Source of the DNA: Acidovorax kalamii
GTDB lineage: Bacteria; Pseudomonadota; Gammaproteobacteria; Burkholderiales; Burkholderiaceae_C
Length of the DNA: 64,000 nt
NCBI RefSeq assembly: GCF_002245625.1
Contig: NZ_NOIG01000005.1
Location: forward strand, 186,001 to 250,000
Direction of reading: 5' to 3'
Shown here piece after piece: positions 34,203 to 43,680 of the stretch. Position numbers and translations under genes: made by a program. The notes under the pieces were generated by a model, which did not search any database, was not told the DNA's origin, and saw nothing but the letters and a program-made list of their open reading frames with translations. Position 1 is the stretch's first letter. Every line of letters begins with the position of its first letter.

Positions 34203-37200
34203 ATGAACCTGTCGCGCCTTTTTGTCCTGCGTCCCATCGCCACCGCGCTGCTCATGGTGGCGATCCTGATCGCGGGGCTGATGGCCTACCGGCTGCTGCC
34301 CACCTCGGCCCTGCCCGAGGTGGACTACCCCACCATCCAGGTCACCACGCTGTATCCGGGCGCGAGCCCCGATGTGATGACCTCCAACGTCACGGCGCCG
34401 CTGGAGCGGCAGTTTGGCCAGATGCCGGGGCTGTCGCAAATGTCGTCCACCAGCTCTGGCGGCGCTTCGGTCATCACGCTGCGGTTTGCGCTTGATATGG
34501 CGCTGGATGTGGCCGAGCAGCAGGTGCAGGCGGCCATCAATGCGGGCAGCAACCTGCTGCCCAGCGACCTTCCCATGCCGCCGCTGTACAGCAAGGTCAA
34601 TCCTGCGGACGCGCCCATCTTGACGCTGGCCATCACCTCGCCCTCGCTGCCCGTGATCCGCGTGAACGACCTGGTGGAAAACCGCCTCGCGCCCAAGCTC
34701 TCGCAGGTGCAGGGCGTGGGCCTGGTGGCCATTGCGGGCGGGCGCCGCCCGGCCGTGCGCATCCAGGCCAACCCCACGGCACTGGCGCAGCTGGGCCTCA
34801 CGCTGGAGGACGTGCGCACCTCCATCGCCGCCGCCAACGTCAAGCAGGCCAAGGGCGGCTTTGATGGCGCTGCACGTGCGTCCACCATTGACGCCAACGA
34901 CCAACTGCAGTCGGCGGCCGAGTACCGCGACCTCATCATCGCCTTCAAGAACGGCGCCCCGGTGCGCCTGAAGGACGTGGCCGACACGGTGGACGATGCC
35001 GAGAACACCCGCCTCGCCGCCTGGGCGGGCACGGCAGACACGGGCGCCAAGCCCGGCGTGATCCTCAATATCCGCCGCCAGCCCGGCGCCAACGTGATCG
35101 ACACGGTGGACCGCATCAAGGCCCTGCTGCCGCAGCTGCAAAGCACCTTGCCCGCGTCGCTGGATGTGCAGGTGCTGACGGACCGCACGGTGACGGTGCG
35201 CGCCTCGGTGCGCGACATGCAGGTAGAGCTGGGCCTGGCCGTGGTGCTGGTGGTGGCAGTGATCTTTGTCTTCCTGCGCAGCCCCTCGGCCACGCTGATC
35301 CCGAGCGTGGCCGTGCCGCTGTCGCTCATCGGCACCTGCGGTGTGATGTACCTCGCGGGGTTCTCCATCAACAACCTCACGCTGATGGCGCTGACGATCT
35401 CCACCGGCTTTGTGGTGGACGATGCCATCGTGATGATCGAGAACATTGCCCGCTATGTGGAAGAGGGCGAGGCGCCGCTCGCGGCCGCGCTCAAGGGCTC
35501 GCAGCAGATCGGCTTCACCATCATCTCGCTCACCATTTCGCTGATTGCGGTGCTGATCCCGCTGCTGTTCATGGGCGATGTGGTGGGGCGGCTGTTCCAC
35601 GAGTTCGCCATCACGCTGGCCGTGTCCATCCTGATCTCGGCCGTGGTGTCACTCACGCTCACCCCGATGCTGTGCGCGCGGCTGCTGCGCCACACCCCCG
35701 AAGACAGCCACGGCCGCCTGTACCAGGCCACGGGCCAGTTCTTTGACCGCACGATTGCGGGCTATGGCCGCATGCTAGCCTGGGTGCTGGACCGGCGAGG
35801 CTGGACCTGGCTGGTGTTCCTGGCCACGCTGGCGCTCACCGTGGTGCTTTACCTGTTCATCCCCAAGGGCTTCTTCCCGGTGCAGGACACCGGCACGCTG
35901 CAGGCCACCACCGAGGCGGACCAGTCGATCTCGTTTGCGGGCATGGCCGCGCGCCAGCAGGCCGTGGCCGAGCGGCTGCTCGAAGACCCCGCCGTGCGCA
36001 GCATCTCGTCGTTCATTGGCGTGGATGGGGCCAACACCACGCTCAATACGGGCCGCCTGCTGATCGACCTGCAGCCGCACGCGCAGCGCGACAAGGCCGA
36101 TGTGGTGCAGCAGCGCCTGGCCGAGCGCGTACAGAACCTGCCGGGCATCCGTCTGTTCATCCAGCCTGTGCAGGACCTGACCATCGAAGACCGGGTGGCG
36201 CGCACGCAGTACCAGTGGCTGCTGTCGTCGCCCGACATGCAGCAACTCACCACCAGCACCACCGAGTTGCTGCGCCGCCTGCGCGCCCTGCCCGAGCTGA
36301 CCGATGTGGCCAGCGACCTGCAGGACCAGGGCCGCCAAGCCTATGTGCAGATCGACCGCGCCCAGGCCAGTCGCCTGGGCGTGACGGTGGCGGGCATTGA
36401 CGCGGCGCTGTACAACGCCTTTGGCCAGCGGCTGATCTCGACCATCTTCACCCAGTCCAACCAGTACCGCGTCGTGCTGGAGGTGGCGCCACAGTTCAAG
36501 GTGGGGCCCGAGGCACTGCAGAGCATCTATGTGCCGTCGAGCACCGGTGCGCCGGTGCCGCTGTCGTCGGTGGCGCGCATCGAGGAGCGCAACATGCCGC
36601 TGGTGGTCAACCACGTGGGCCAGTTGCCGGCTGCGACGATTTCGTTCAACACCGCGCCGGGCGTGTCGCTGGGCAATGCCGTGGCTGCCATCGAGCGCGA
36701 GAAGGCTGCCGTGCAGGCCGAGGGGTTGTTGCCGCTGTCGGTGGAGACGAGCTTTCAGGGCGCGGCGCTGGCGTTTCAGGCGTCGTTGTCGAACACGCTG
36801 CTGCTGATCCTGGCGGCGGTGGTCACCATGTACATCGTGCTGGGCGTGCTGTACGAGAGCACGGTGCACCCGGTCACGATTTTGTCCACGCTGCCCTCGG
36901 CCGGGGTGGGGGCCTTGCTGGCGTTGATGGCAGCGCGGCTGGACCTGGACATCATTGCCATCATCGGCATCGTGCTGCTGATCGGCATCGTAAAGAAGAA
37001 CGCGATCATGATGATCGACTTTGCGCTGGAGGCGCAGCGGGACGAGGGCTTGAGTGCGCGTGATGCGATTTACCAGGCATGTCTGTTGCGGTTTCGGCCG
37101 ATTTTGATGACGACGCTGGCGGCTTTGCTGGGGGCGTTGCCGATGATGCTGGGCACGGGGGTGGGCAGCGAGTTGCGGCACCCGCTGGGGGTGACGATGG

Positions 37201-37313
37201 TGGGGGGGTTGATCCTGAGCCAGTTGCTCACGCTGTTTACGACGCCGGTGATTTACCTCACGTTCGAGGGGTGGGCGCAGCGGTGGCGTGGGCGGCGGGG
37301 TGAGGGGGCGTGA
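34203..37313 (+). CDS. mdtB: RND multidrug efflux permease, MdtB-like
   Basis: The 1036-residue protein is a full-length inner-membrane RND pump with twelve helices and two large periplasmic loops. The proton-relay Asp pair D406-D407 lies in [14 protein letters not shown], and the N-terminus [16 protein letters not shown] and hydrophobic C-terminal repeat are normal. MdtB works as a heterotrimer with MdtC in enterobacteria, exporting bile salts, novobiocin and similar drugs. It follows mdtA by 52 bp. The gene for the MdtC partner is not directly adjacent: an 886-bp non-coding element intervenes. Confidence 0.94.
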   Translation: MNLSRLFVLRPIATALLMVAILIAGLMAYRLLPTSALPEVDYPTIQVTTLYPGASPDVMTSNVTAPLERQFGQMPGLSQMSSTSSGGASVITLRFALDMALDVAEQQVQAAINAGSNLLPSDLPMPPLYSKVNPADAPILTLAITSPSLPVIRVNDLVENRLAPKLSQVQGVGLVAIAGGRRPAVRIQANPTALAQLGLTLEDVRTSIAAANVKQAKGGFDGAARASTIDANDQLQSAAEYRDLIIAFKNGAPVRLKDVADTVDDAENTRLAAWAGTADTGAKPGVILNIRRQPGANVIDTVDRIKALLPQLQSTLPASLDVQVLTDRTVTVRASVRDMQVELGLAVVLVVAVIFVFLRSPSATLIPSVAVPLSLIGTCGVMYLAGFSINNLTLMALTISTGFVVDDAIVMIENIARYVEEGEAPLAAALKGSQQIGFTIISLTISLIAVLIPLLFMGDVVGRLFHEFAITLAVSILISAVVSLTLTPMLCARLLRHTPEDSHGRLYQATGQFFDRTIAGYGRMLAWVLDRRGWTWLVFLATLALTVVLYLFIPKGFFPVQDTGTLQATTEADQSISFAGMAARQQAVAERLLEDPAVRSISSFIGVDGANTTLNTGRLLIDLQPHAQRDKADVVQQRLAERVQNLPGIRLFIQPVQDLTIEDRVARTQYQWLLSSPDMQQLTTSTTELLRRLRALPELTDVASDLQDQGRQAYVQIDRAQASRLGVTVAGIDAALYNAFGQRLISTIFTQSNQYRVVLEVAPQFKVGPEALQSIYVPSSTGAPVPLSSVARIEERNMPLVVNHVGQLPAATISFNTAPGVSLGNAVAAIEREKAAVQAEGLLPLSVETSFQGAALAFQASLSNTLLLILAAVVTMYIVLGVLYESTVHPVTILSTLPSAGVGALLALMAARLDLDIIAIIGIVLLIGIVKKNAIMMIDFALEAQRDEGLSARDAIYQACLLRFRPILMTTLAALLGALPMMLGTGVGSELRHPLGVTMVGGLILSQLLTLFTTPVIYLTFEGWAQRWRGRRGEGA

Positions 37314-38199
37314 TGGCATCCGTGGATTGCGCTTTTTCATTCACCGCTCGGGCTGAGCTTGTCGAAGCCTTGGCGTGCTGGTTTGAAAAGCATGCTCGGG
37401 TTGAGGGCGGGAGCCGGGTTGTCGCCCCGGCAGGCGACTCACTTTCTTTTGCTTCGCCAAAAGAAAGTAAGCAAAGAAAAGGCGACCCCCAGTCTGCGAC
37501 CCCTTCGCTGTGCGAAGGGGCAAACCTGCGTCGGGGCGGTTGCGGGGTGCGCCGTGGAACTCGCTTTGCGCTGCGCGCGCCGCTCGGACAACCACGGCGA
37601 GTCAGATCACGAGGCATGGGCGCTGCGACGCCCATGCTCACCCCGCAACCGCCCCGCAGCAGGCGCAGCCAGCAGGGGGTGGGGAGCCGAACAGCCGAAA
37701 ACCCAAACAGCCGAACAGCCGCACGGGCCATCGCTTCGCTCGGCCCCCTCTCGCGGGCGCAAGCGCCTCGCGCTGCGCAGGCGGGGCCGAGCGCAGCGAT
37801 GGCCCGTGTGGATGTCCGATTCGCGGGTTCCCTTCTGGATGCGCCTGGGGCGCGCAGGGCGCGGGGTGGCACGCGCGTCGGAGCGCGCGTGCTTCGTGAA
37901 CTGACTCACCGCAGTTGTCCGAGCGGAGCGCCGCAGGCGCGCAGCGAGTTCTGCGGTGCACCCCGTGCCCGAGCACCGCAGGTTGCCCCGCAGCGCAGCG
38001 AAGGGGTCGCAGACAGCAGGGTCGCCCTTTCTTTGGTGACTTTCTTTCGGCGAGACGAAAGAAAGTTACTGCGCCGCCGGGCGCACACCCCGGCTCCCGC
38101 CCCATGCACAAGCATGCTGAATGCTTCCAAAAACATAGCTGCTAAGGCAATATCAACGAGCGCAAACGCCCAAAAAAGCCTAAAAGAAGAGGCCCGCCC
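37314..38199. repeat. 886-bp non-coding spacer holding a 728-bp inverted-repeat element
   Basis: From about 37390 to 38117 the two halves are inverted copies of each other. Perfect blocks are GGGCGGGAGCCGGG (37405-37418 with 38089-38102), a 19-bp block GTCTGCGACCCCTTCGCTG (37492-37510 with 37996-38014) and a 26-bp central block at 37722-37747 with 37783-37808 (25 of 26 match). Each half also has an 11-bp hairpin: ACTTTCTTTTG-6 nt-CAAAAGAAAGT (37441-37468) and ACTTTCTTTCG-6 nt-CGAAAGAAAGT (38039-38066). Long open frames occur in several phases on both strands, but I see no recognisable protein. Confidence 0.9.
38131..38185 (+). repeat. Short interspersed repeat, copy C
   Basis: The stretch has CATAGCTGCTAAGGCAATAT and GAGCGCAAACGCCC followed by an A-rich end, matching copy A at AAGGCAATAT. 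It lies between the inverted element and the mdtC start. Confidence 0.5.
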
Positions 38200-41100
38200 A
38201 TGAGCCTCTCCACCCCCTTCATCCACCGCCCCATCGGCACCATGCTCCTCACCCTGGGCCTGGCCCTGGCTGGTGCGGTGTCGTACTTCCTGCTGCCCGT
38301 CGCCCCACTGCCGCAGGTGGACTACCCCACCATCTCGGTCAGCGCCAGCCTGCCTGGCGCCAGCCCCGACACCATGGCCGCCACCGTCGCCACGCCGCTG
38401 GAGCGGTCGCTGGGGGCCATCGCGGGTGTCACCGAGATCACCTCGCGCTCCATCCTGGGCAGCACCTCCATCACGCTGCAGTTCGACCTGGACCGCAATG
38501 TAGACAGCGCCGCGCGCGATGTGCAGGCCGCCATCAACGCCGCACGCACGCTGCTGCCCACGGGCATGCCCAGCAACCCGACCTACCGCAAGGTCAACCC
38601 GGCGGATTCGCCCATCATGATCCTGGCGCTCACGTCGGACCTGCTCACGCGCGGTCAGATGTACGACGCGGCCTCCACCGTGCTGGCGCAAAAGCTCTCG
38701 CAGGTCGAGGGCGTGGGCCAGGCCACGGTGAGCGGCGGCGCGTTGCCTGCCGTGCGCGTGGAGCTGGACCCGGTGCGGCTCGCGTCCAACGGCATTTCGC
38801 TGGAGCAGGTGCGCAGTGCCATCGTCACCACCAATGCCAACCGGCCCCTGGGTGCGGTGGAGCGCGAGGACCACTACTGGCAGGTGGCCACCAACGACCA
38901 GGCCCGCGTGGCGGCCGACTATGCACCGCTGGTGCTGCGCTGGAAGAACGGCCAGGCCGTACGGCTGCAGGATGTGGCCGAGGTGGTGGATTCGGTGCAG
39001 GACGTGCGCAACTTTGGCGTGGCCAATGGCAAGCCCGCCATCCTGCTGCAGGTGTACAAACAGCCCGGCGCCAATATCCTCGAAGCGGTGGAGCGAGTGC
39101 GTTCGCTGCTGCCCGCGCTGCAGGCGTCCATCCCGGCGTCCATCGATATCGAGGTGGTGTCCGACCGCACGCCCACGCTGCGCGCTTCGGTCAAGGAGGT
39201 GGAGCGTGCGCTGTTCATTGCTGTGGCGCTGGTGGTGCTGGTGGTGTTCCTGTTTCTGCGCAACGGGCGCGCCACGCTCATCCCCAGCGTGGCGGTGCCG
39301 GTGTCGCTGGCTGGCACGTTTGGCGTGATGTACCTGGCGGGCTACACGCTCGACAACCTCTCGCTCATGGCGCTCACGGTGGCCACGGGCTTTGTGGTGG
39401 ACGATGCCATCGTGGTGCTCGAAAACATCATGCGCCACATGGAGCGGGGCAAGACCGCGCTGCAGGCTTCGCTCGACGGCGCGCGCGAGATCGGCTTCAC
39501 CGTGGTGTCGATGAGCATTTCGCTCATTGCGGTGTTTGTGCCCATTCTGTTCATGGGTGGCATCGTGGGGCGGTTCTTCCGTGAGTTCGCCATCGTCATG
39601 TCCTCGGCCATCCTGGTGTCGATGGTGGTATCGCTCACCACCACGCCCATGATGTGCGCCGCGCTGCTCAAGCCCCACCACCTGACCCCTGTGCGGCGCA
39701 GCGGCTGGCGAGGTGCCGTGGGCCGGTGGCTGGGGCGGGCCCAGGTGCGGGGCATGCGCCTGTACCGCCGCAGCCTGGCCTGGTGCCTGCGCCACCAGCC
39801 GGTGGCCCTGCTGGCGCTGGCCTGCGTGGTGGGGCTCAACGTGTACCTCTACACCGCCATCGACAAGGGCTTCATGCCCGAGCAGGACACGGGCCGCATC
39901 TCGGGCTTCATCCGGGCCGACCAGGCCACGTCCTACCAAGCCATGGAACAGCGGCTGCAGCGTTTCCTGGCCATCGTGCAGGCCGACCCGGCCGTGGAGC
40001 ATGTGACGGGCTTCACCGGCGGCTGGCAGCGCAACGCGGCGGCCATGTTCATGACACTCAAGCGGGGGCCGGGGCAGGAGAGTTCGGAGGTGGTCATCGC
40101 ACGGCTGCGCGAGCGGCTCAAGAACGAGCCCGGCGCGCGCCTGTTCATGTCGCCGCAGCGCGATGTGCGCATCGGCGGGCGGCAGAGCAGCGGCGCATCG
40201 TTCGACTACACGCTGCAGGCCGACGACATTGGCGACCTGCGCACCTGGGAGCCACGCATCCGCCAGGTGCTGAGCCAGCTGCCCGAGCTGGAGGACGTGA
40301 ACAGCGATGTGCAGGACTACGGCCTGCAGACTTCGCTGGTCATCGACCGCGACGCTGTGGCGCGCCTGGGCCTGACCATGGCGCAGATCGACGCCACGTT
40401 GAACGACGCCTTCGGCCAGCGCCAGGTGGGTGTGATCTACAACCCGCTCAACCAGTACCGTGTGGTGATGGAGGCCGAGCCGCGCTTTCTGCAAAGCCCC
40501 GAGACACTGCGCGGCTTCTTCTTCGTGAACAACCTGGGCCAGCCGATTCCGCTCACCGCGTTTGCGCGCATTACCACTACCAACACGCCGCTGTCGGTCA
40601 ACCATGACCGGGGCACGCCTGCCAGCAGCATCAGCTTCAGCCTGGCGCCGGGCGTGTCGCTGTCGCAGGCGTCCGATGCCGTGCGCAATGCGGTGGCCGA
40701 GCTGGGCGTGCCGGTGTCGGTGCGGGGCTCGTTCAGCGGCACGGCGGGGGCGTTTCAGGATGCGCTGGCGGGCCAGCCGCTGCTGATCCTGGCGGCCATG
40801 GTCACCATCTACCTGGTGCTGGGCATGCTGTACGAGAGCCTGGTGCACCCGGTCACCATCCTGTCCACCCTGCCGTCGGCGGGCGTGGGGGCGCTGTTGG
40901 CGCTGATGCTGTTCAAGACCGAGTTCTCGCTCATTGCGCTCATCGGCGTGATCCTGCTGATCGGCATCGTCAAGAAAAACGCGATCCTGATGATCGACTT
41001 TGCCCTGACGCGGCAGCGCCAGCGGGGCGGGGCGCATGTGACGGCCGCGCAGGCCATCTACCGCGCCTGCAACCTGCGTCTGCGCCCCATCCTTATGACC

Positions 41101-41355
41101 ACCGTGGCCGCCATCTTTGGCGCGCTGCCGCTGGCCCTGGGCCGGGGCGATGGCGCCGAGCTGCGCCAGCCGCTGGGCATTGCCATCGTGGGCGGCCTGC
41201 TGGTGAGCCAGCTGCTCACGCTCTACACCACGCCGGTCATGTATGTGGCGCTGGACCGGCTGCGCACGCGCGTGCTGCGCGCCGTGGGCCGCCGCCGCAC
41301 GCAGGCGGGCGCCACGCCCGCCGCCCCGGCGGCCTTGCAAGGAAACGACGGATGA
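38200..41355 (+). CDS. mdtC: RND multidrug efflux permease, MdtC-like
   Basis: The 1051-residue protein is a second complete RND pump, clearly related to MdtB-like 34203. The N-terminus IHRPIGTMLLTLGLALAGAV and the Asp pair D401-D402 in [14 protein letters not shown] are intact. It should form the mixed trimer with MdtB. The start ATG has AAAGAAGAGG upstream. It overlaps the outer-membrane channel gene by 4 bp. An open frame that ends in an ATGA overlap with this start runs through the spacer from mdtB, but I do not call it as a gene. Confidence 0.94.
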   Translation: MSLSTPFIHRPIGTMLLTLGLALAGAVSYFLLPVAPLPQVDYPTISVSASLPGASPDTMAATVATPLERSLGAIAGVTEITSRSILGSTSITLQFDLDRNVDSAARDVQAAINAARTLLPTGMPSNPTYRKVNPADSPIMILALTSDLLTRGQMYDAASTVLAQKLSQVEGVGQATVSGGALPAVRVELDPVRLASNGISLEQVRSAIVTTNANRPLGAVEREDHYWQVATNDQARVAADYAPLVLRWKNGQAVRLQDVAEVVDSVQDVRNFGVANGKPAILLQVYKQPGANILEAVERVRSLLPALQASIPASIDIEVVSDRTPTLRASVKEVERALFIAVALVVLVVFLFLRNGRATLIPSVAVPVSLAGTFGVMYLAGYTLDNLSLMALTVATGFVVDDAIVVLENIMRHMERGKTALQASLDGAREIGFTVVSMSISLIAVFVPILFMGGIVGRFFREFAIVMSSAILVSMVVSLTTTPMMCAALLKPHHLTPVRRSGWRGAVGRWLGRAQVRGMRLYRRSLAWCLRHQPVALLALACVVGLNVYLYTAIDKGFMPEQDTGRISGFIRADQATSYQAMEQRLQRFLAIVQADPAVEHVTGFTGGWQRNAAAMFMTLKRGPGQESSEVVIARLRERLKNEPGARLFMSPQRDVRIGGRQSSGASFDYTLQADDIGDLRTWEPRIRQVLSQLPELEDVNSDVQDYGLQTSLVIDRDAVARLGLTMAQIDATLNDAFGQRQVGVIYNPLNQYRVVMEAEPRFLQSPETLRGFFFVNNLGQPIPLTAFARITTTNTPLSVNHDRGTPASSISFSLAPGVSLSQASDAVRNAVAELGVPVSVRGSFSGTAGAFQDALAGQPLLILAAMVTIYLVLGMLYESLVHPVTILSTLPSAGVGALLALMLFKTEFSLIALIGVILLIGIVKKNAILMIDFALTRQRQRGGAHVTAAQAIYRACNLRLRPILMTTVAAIFGALPLALGRGDGAELRQPLGIAIVGGLLVSQLLTLYTTPVMYVALDRLRTRVLRAVGRRRTQAGATPAAPAALQGNDG

Positions 41356-42806
41356 CCTCTTCCACCTTTTCACGCCGAACCGCCTGGCCGGTGGCGCTGG
41401 CCAGCGGCCTGTGGCTGGTGGGTTGCGCACAGACGCCACCCTACGAGCGCCCCGGCATGGACATCCCGGCGGCCTACAAGGAGCAGGCCGCCGCCCAGGC
41501 CCAGGGCATCTGGAAGCCCGCACAGCCCCAGGCGACCTCCATGCTACCGCCCACCTGGTGGACGGTGTACGGCGATGCTGTGCTGGACCGCCTGCAGCAG
41601 CAGGCTGATGCCAACAGCCCCACGTTGGCGCAAAGCGCCGCCCGCCTGCGCGCCGCCCAGGCAGCGGTGGCCAGCAGCAGCGCTGCCGCACTGCCCACTG
41701 TGGGCGCCAATGCCAGCAGCAGCCGCGCGCGCAGCGGCACGCAACTATCCGACGGCAGCAGCACTACGCGCATCAGCACCAGCCATTCGCTGGGCCTGTC
41801 TGCCAGCTGGGAGCTGGACCTGTGGGGCCGCATCTCCGCTGGGGTGGGTGCCGCGCAGGCCAGTGCCCAGGCCAGCGCCGACGACCTGGCTGCGGCCCGC
41901 CTGTCGCTGCAGGCGGCCGTGGCGCAGACCTATTTTTCGCTGCGCACGGCCGAGGCCCAGGCCGCGCTGCTGGCCGAGACGCTGAAGGCCTACAACAAGA
42001 GTTGGGAGCTGACGCGCAACCGCCAGGCAGCGGGTGTGGCGTCCAGCGCCGATGTGGCGCAGGCCGAGGTGCAGTACAAGACCACCCAGGTGCAGCTGCT
42101 GGAGGCGCAGACCACGCGCAGCCAGCTGGAGCATGCGCTGGCGGCCCTGCTGGGCCAGGCGCCTGCGGCCTTTGCGCTGGAGGCCACGGCCGCGCTGCCC
42201 GCACCGGCGGATGTGCCTCAGGCCCTGCCGTCAGACCTGCTGCAGCGCCGTCCCGACATCGCTGCTGCCGAGCGCCGCGTGGCCGCCGCCAACGCGCAGA
42301 TTGGCGTGGCGCGCGCGGCGTATTTCCCTGCGCTCACGCTGTCGGCGGCGGGCGGCTACCGGGGCGCGCCCCTGGCCGACCTGTTCAGCGCGCCCAACCT
42401 GTTCTGGTCGCTGGGGCCTGCGCTGGCGGCGTCGATTTTTGATGGCGGCGCACGCAGCGCAGCGGTAGAGACCGCCCGCGCCAACCATGCGCAGGTCACG
42501 GCCGCCTACCGCCAGACCGTGCTCACGGCGCTGCAGGAGGTGGAGGACAACCTGACTGCCGCCGCCGCATTGGCGCAGGAGGAGCAACTGCAGCGCGAGG
42601 CCACCGCCGCTGCGCAGCGCGCGCTGGATGTGGTGGAGAACCAGTACCGCGCGGGCACCGTGGGCTACCTCAATGTGCTGAATGCCCAGACCACGGTGCT
42701 GTCGTCGCAGCGCAGCCTGATCGACGTGAAGAGCCGCCGCCTGTCGGCCGTGAATGCGCTCCTCAAGAACGTGGCCGGGCGCTGGGAGGCGCTGCCACCT
42801 GCCTGA
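41352..42806 (+). CDS. Outer-membrane efflux lipoprotein, NodT/OprM-type
   Basis: The 484-residue protein has a lipoprotein signal (lipobox LVGC, Cys25 as acylation site) and two outer-membrane efflux repeats (about 70-260 and 280-470) of the TolC/OprM family. It forms the outer duct of the tripartite pump with MdtA and MdtB/C. It overlaps mdtC by 4 bp, so the four genes make one efflux unit apart from the inserted spacer. Ends 13 bp before the convergent LytTR gene. Confidence 0.92.
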   Translation: MTSSTFSRRTAWPVALASGLWLVGCAQTPPYERPGMDIPAAYKEQAAAQAQGIWKPAQPQATSMLPPTWWTVYGDAVLDRLQQQADANSPTLAQSAARLRAAQAAVASSSAAALPTVGANASSSRARSGTQLSDGSSTTRISTSHSLGLSASWELDLWGRISAGVGAAQASAQASADDLAAARLSLQAAVAQTYFSLRTAEAQAALLAETLKAYNKSWELTRNRQAAGVASSADVAQAEVQYKTTQVQLLEAQTTRSQLEHALAALLGQAPAAFALEATAALPAPADVPQALPSDLLQRRPDIAAAERRVAAANAQIGVARAAYFPALTLSAAGGYRGAPLADLFSAPNLFWSLGPALAASIFDGGARSAAVETARANHAQVTAAYRQTVLTALQEVEDNLTAAAALAQEEQLQREATAAAQRALDVVENQYRAGTVGYLNVLNAQTTVLSSQRSLIDVKSRRLSAVNALLKNVAGRWEALPPA

Positions 42807-42819
42807 ACTGCAGCCGCAG

Positions 42820-43680
42820 CTACATCGCCTTGAACAGGTGCGCGTAGAGGCGGCTCACCGGCAGCCGCTCGGGCCGCCCGCGCAGGGTGATGTGCTGCTT
42901 GCCCGCTTCATCGCGCGTGACGGTGGCGATGTGGGTGGCGCGCACCAGGGTGCTGCGGTGCACCTGCCAGAACTCCTGCGGGTCCAGCTGCTCGATCAGC
43001 TCCTTGAGGGCGGTGCGGATCAGGTACTCGCGCTCGGTGGTCAGCACCCGCACGTACTTGTCGGCGGCTTCGAAATAGACCACCTCGGCCACCGGCACCA
43101 TGTGGATCTGTGAGCCATGGCTGGCCTGGATCACGCTCAGCCGGGCGGCGGGTTGTGCAGGCTGCGAAGGTGGTGGCGGTGGGGTTGCACCCACGCCCGG
43201 CGCCTGCAGCAGCGCACGCAGCTGGGCCATGGTGGCCTCCAGCCCGGGAGGCGTCATGGCCGCTGCCGGGGCTGCGCTGGCGTGGCGCTGTGCCAGAAGG
43301 TCCTGTACCTTGGCCACGGTGCGCGCCAGGCGGCGGGCCTCGATGGGTTTGAGCAGATAGTCCACCGCCTGGGCATCGAAGGCCTGCACGGCGTACTGGT
43401 CGTAGGCCGTGGCAAACACCAGGGCCGGGAAGGGCGCGTCGGCAGGCCAGGCGTCGGCCAGTTCCACGGCGGCGTCCAGCCCGGTCTGGCCGGGCATGCG
43501 GATGTCGAAGAACAGCACATCAGGCCGCAGCGCCAGCGCCTGCTGCACGGCCGAGAGCCCGTCGCCCACGGTGGCCACCACCTCCAGCGCGGGCCAGGCG
43601 CGGGCCAGCTCCTGGCGCAGGGCGGCGGCCAGCAGGGGTTCGTCTTCGGCAATCAGGGCACGGGGGGCGGGCGGATTCAT
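42820..43680 (-). CDS. LytTR-type response regulator
   Basis: The 286-residue protein has a receiver domain (about 7-122: acidic ED12-D13, phospho-acceptor D59 in VLFFDIRMPG, K in YLLKPIEAR) and a LytTR DNA-binding domain (about 182-284: EVVYFEAADKYVRVLT, then QVHRSTLVR). A Pro-rich linker joins them. It is coupled by a 4-bp overlap to the LytS-type kinase upstream. LytTR regulators in beta-proteobacteria often control nearby membrane or adhesion genes; targets here are unknown, but the operon's own genes are candidates. Confidence 0.93.
   Translation of the reverse strand: MNPPAPRALIAEDEPLLAAALRQELARAWPALEVVATVGDGLSAVQQALALRPDVLFFDIRMPGQTGLDAAVELADAWPADAPFPALVFATAYDQYAVQAFDAQAVDYLLKPIEARRLARTVAKVQDLLAQRHASAAPAAAMTPPGLEATMAQLRALLQAPGVGATPPPPPSQPAQPAARLSVIQASHGSQIHMVPVAEVVYFEAADKYVRVLTTEREYLIRTALKELIEQLDPQEFWQVHRSTLVRATHIATVTRDEAGKQHITLRGRPERLPVSRLYAHLFKAM

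Noticed and set aside
37310-38203. The 297-codon frame bridging mdtB and mdtC as a protein gene.
   Set aside because: Low-complexity Arg/Ala/Ser product, no domain, and the sequence is an inverted-repeat element open in several frames; kept only as a finding about frame continuity.
37906-41691. A 1261-codon open frame on the minus strand opposite mdtC.
   Set aside because: It is entirely antisense to a well-supported RND pump gene, has His/Arg/Gly-rich shadow composition and no recognised domain; high GC content produces such frames.
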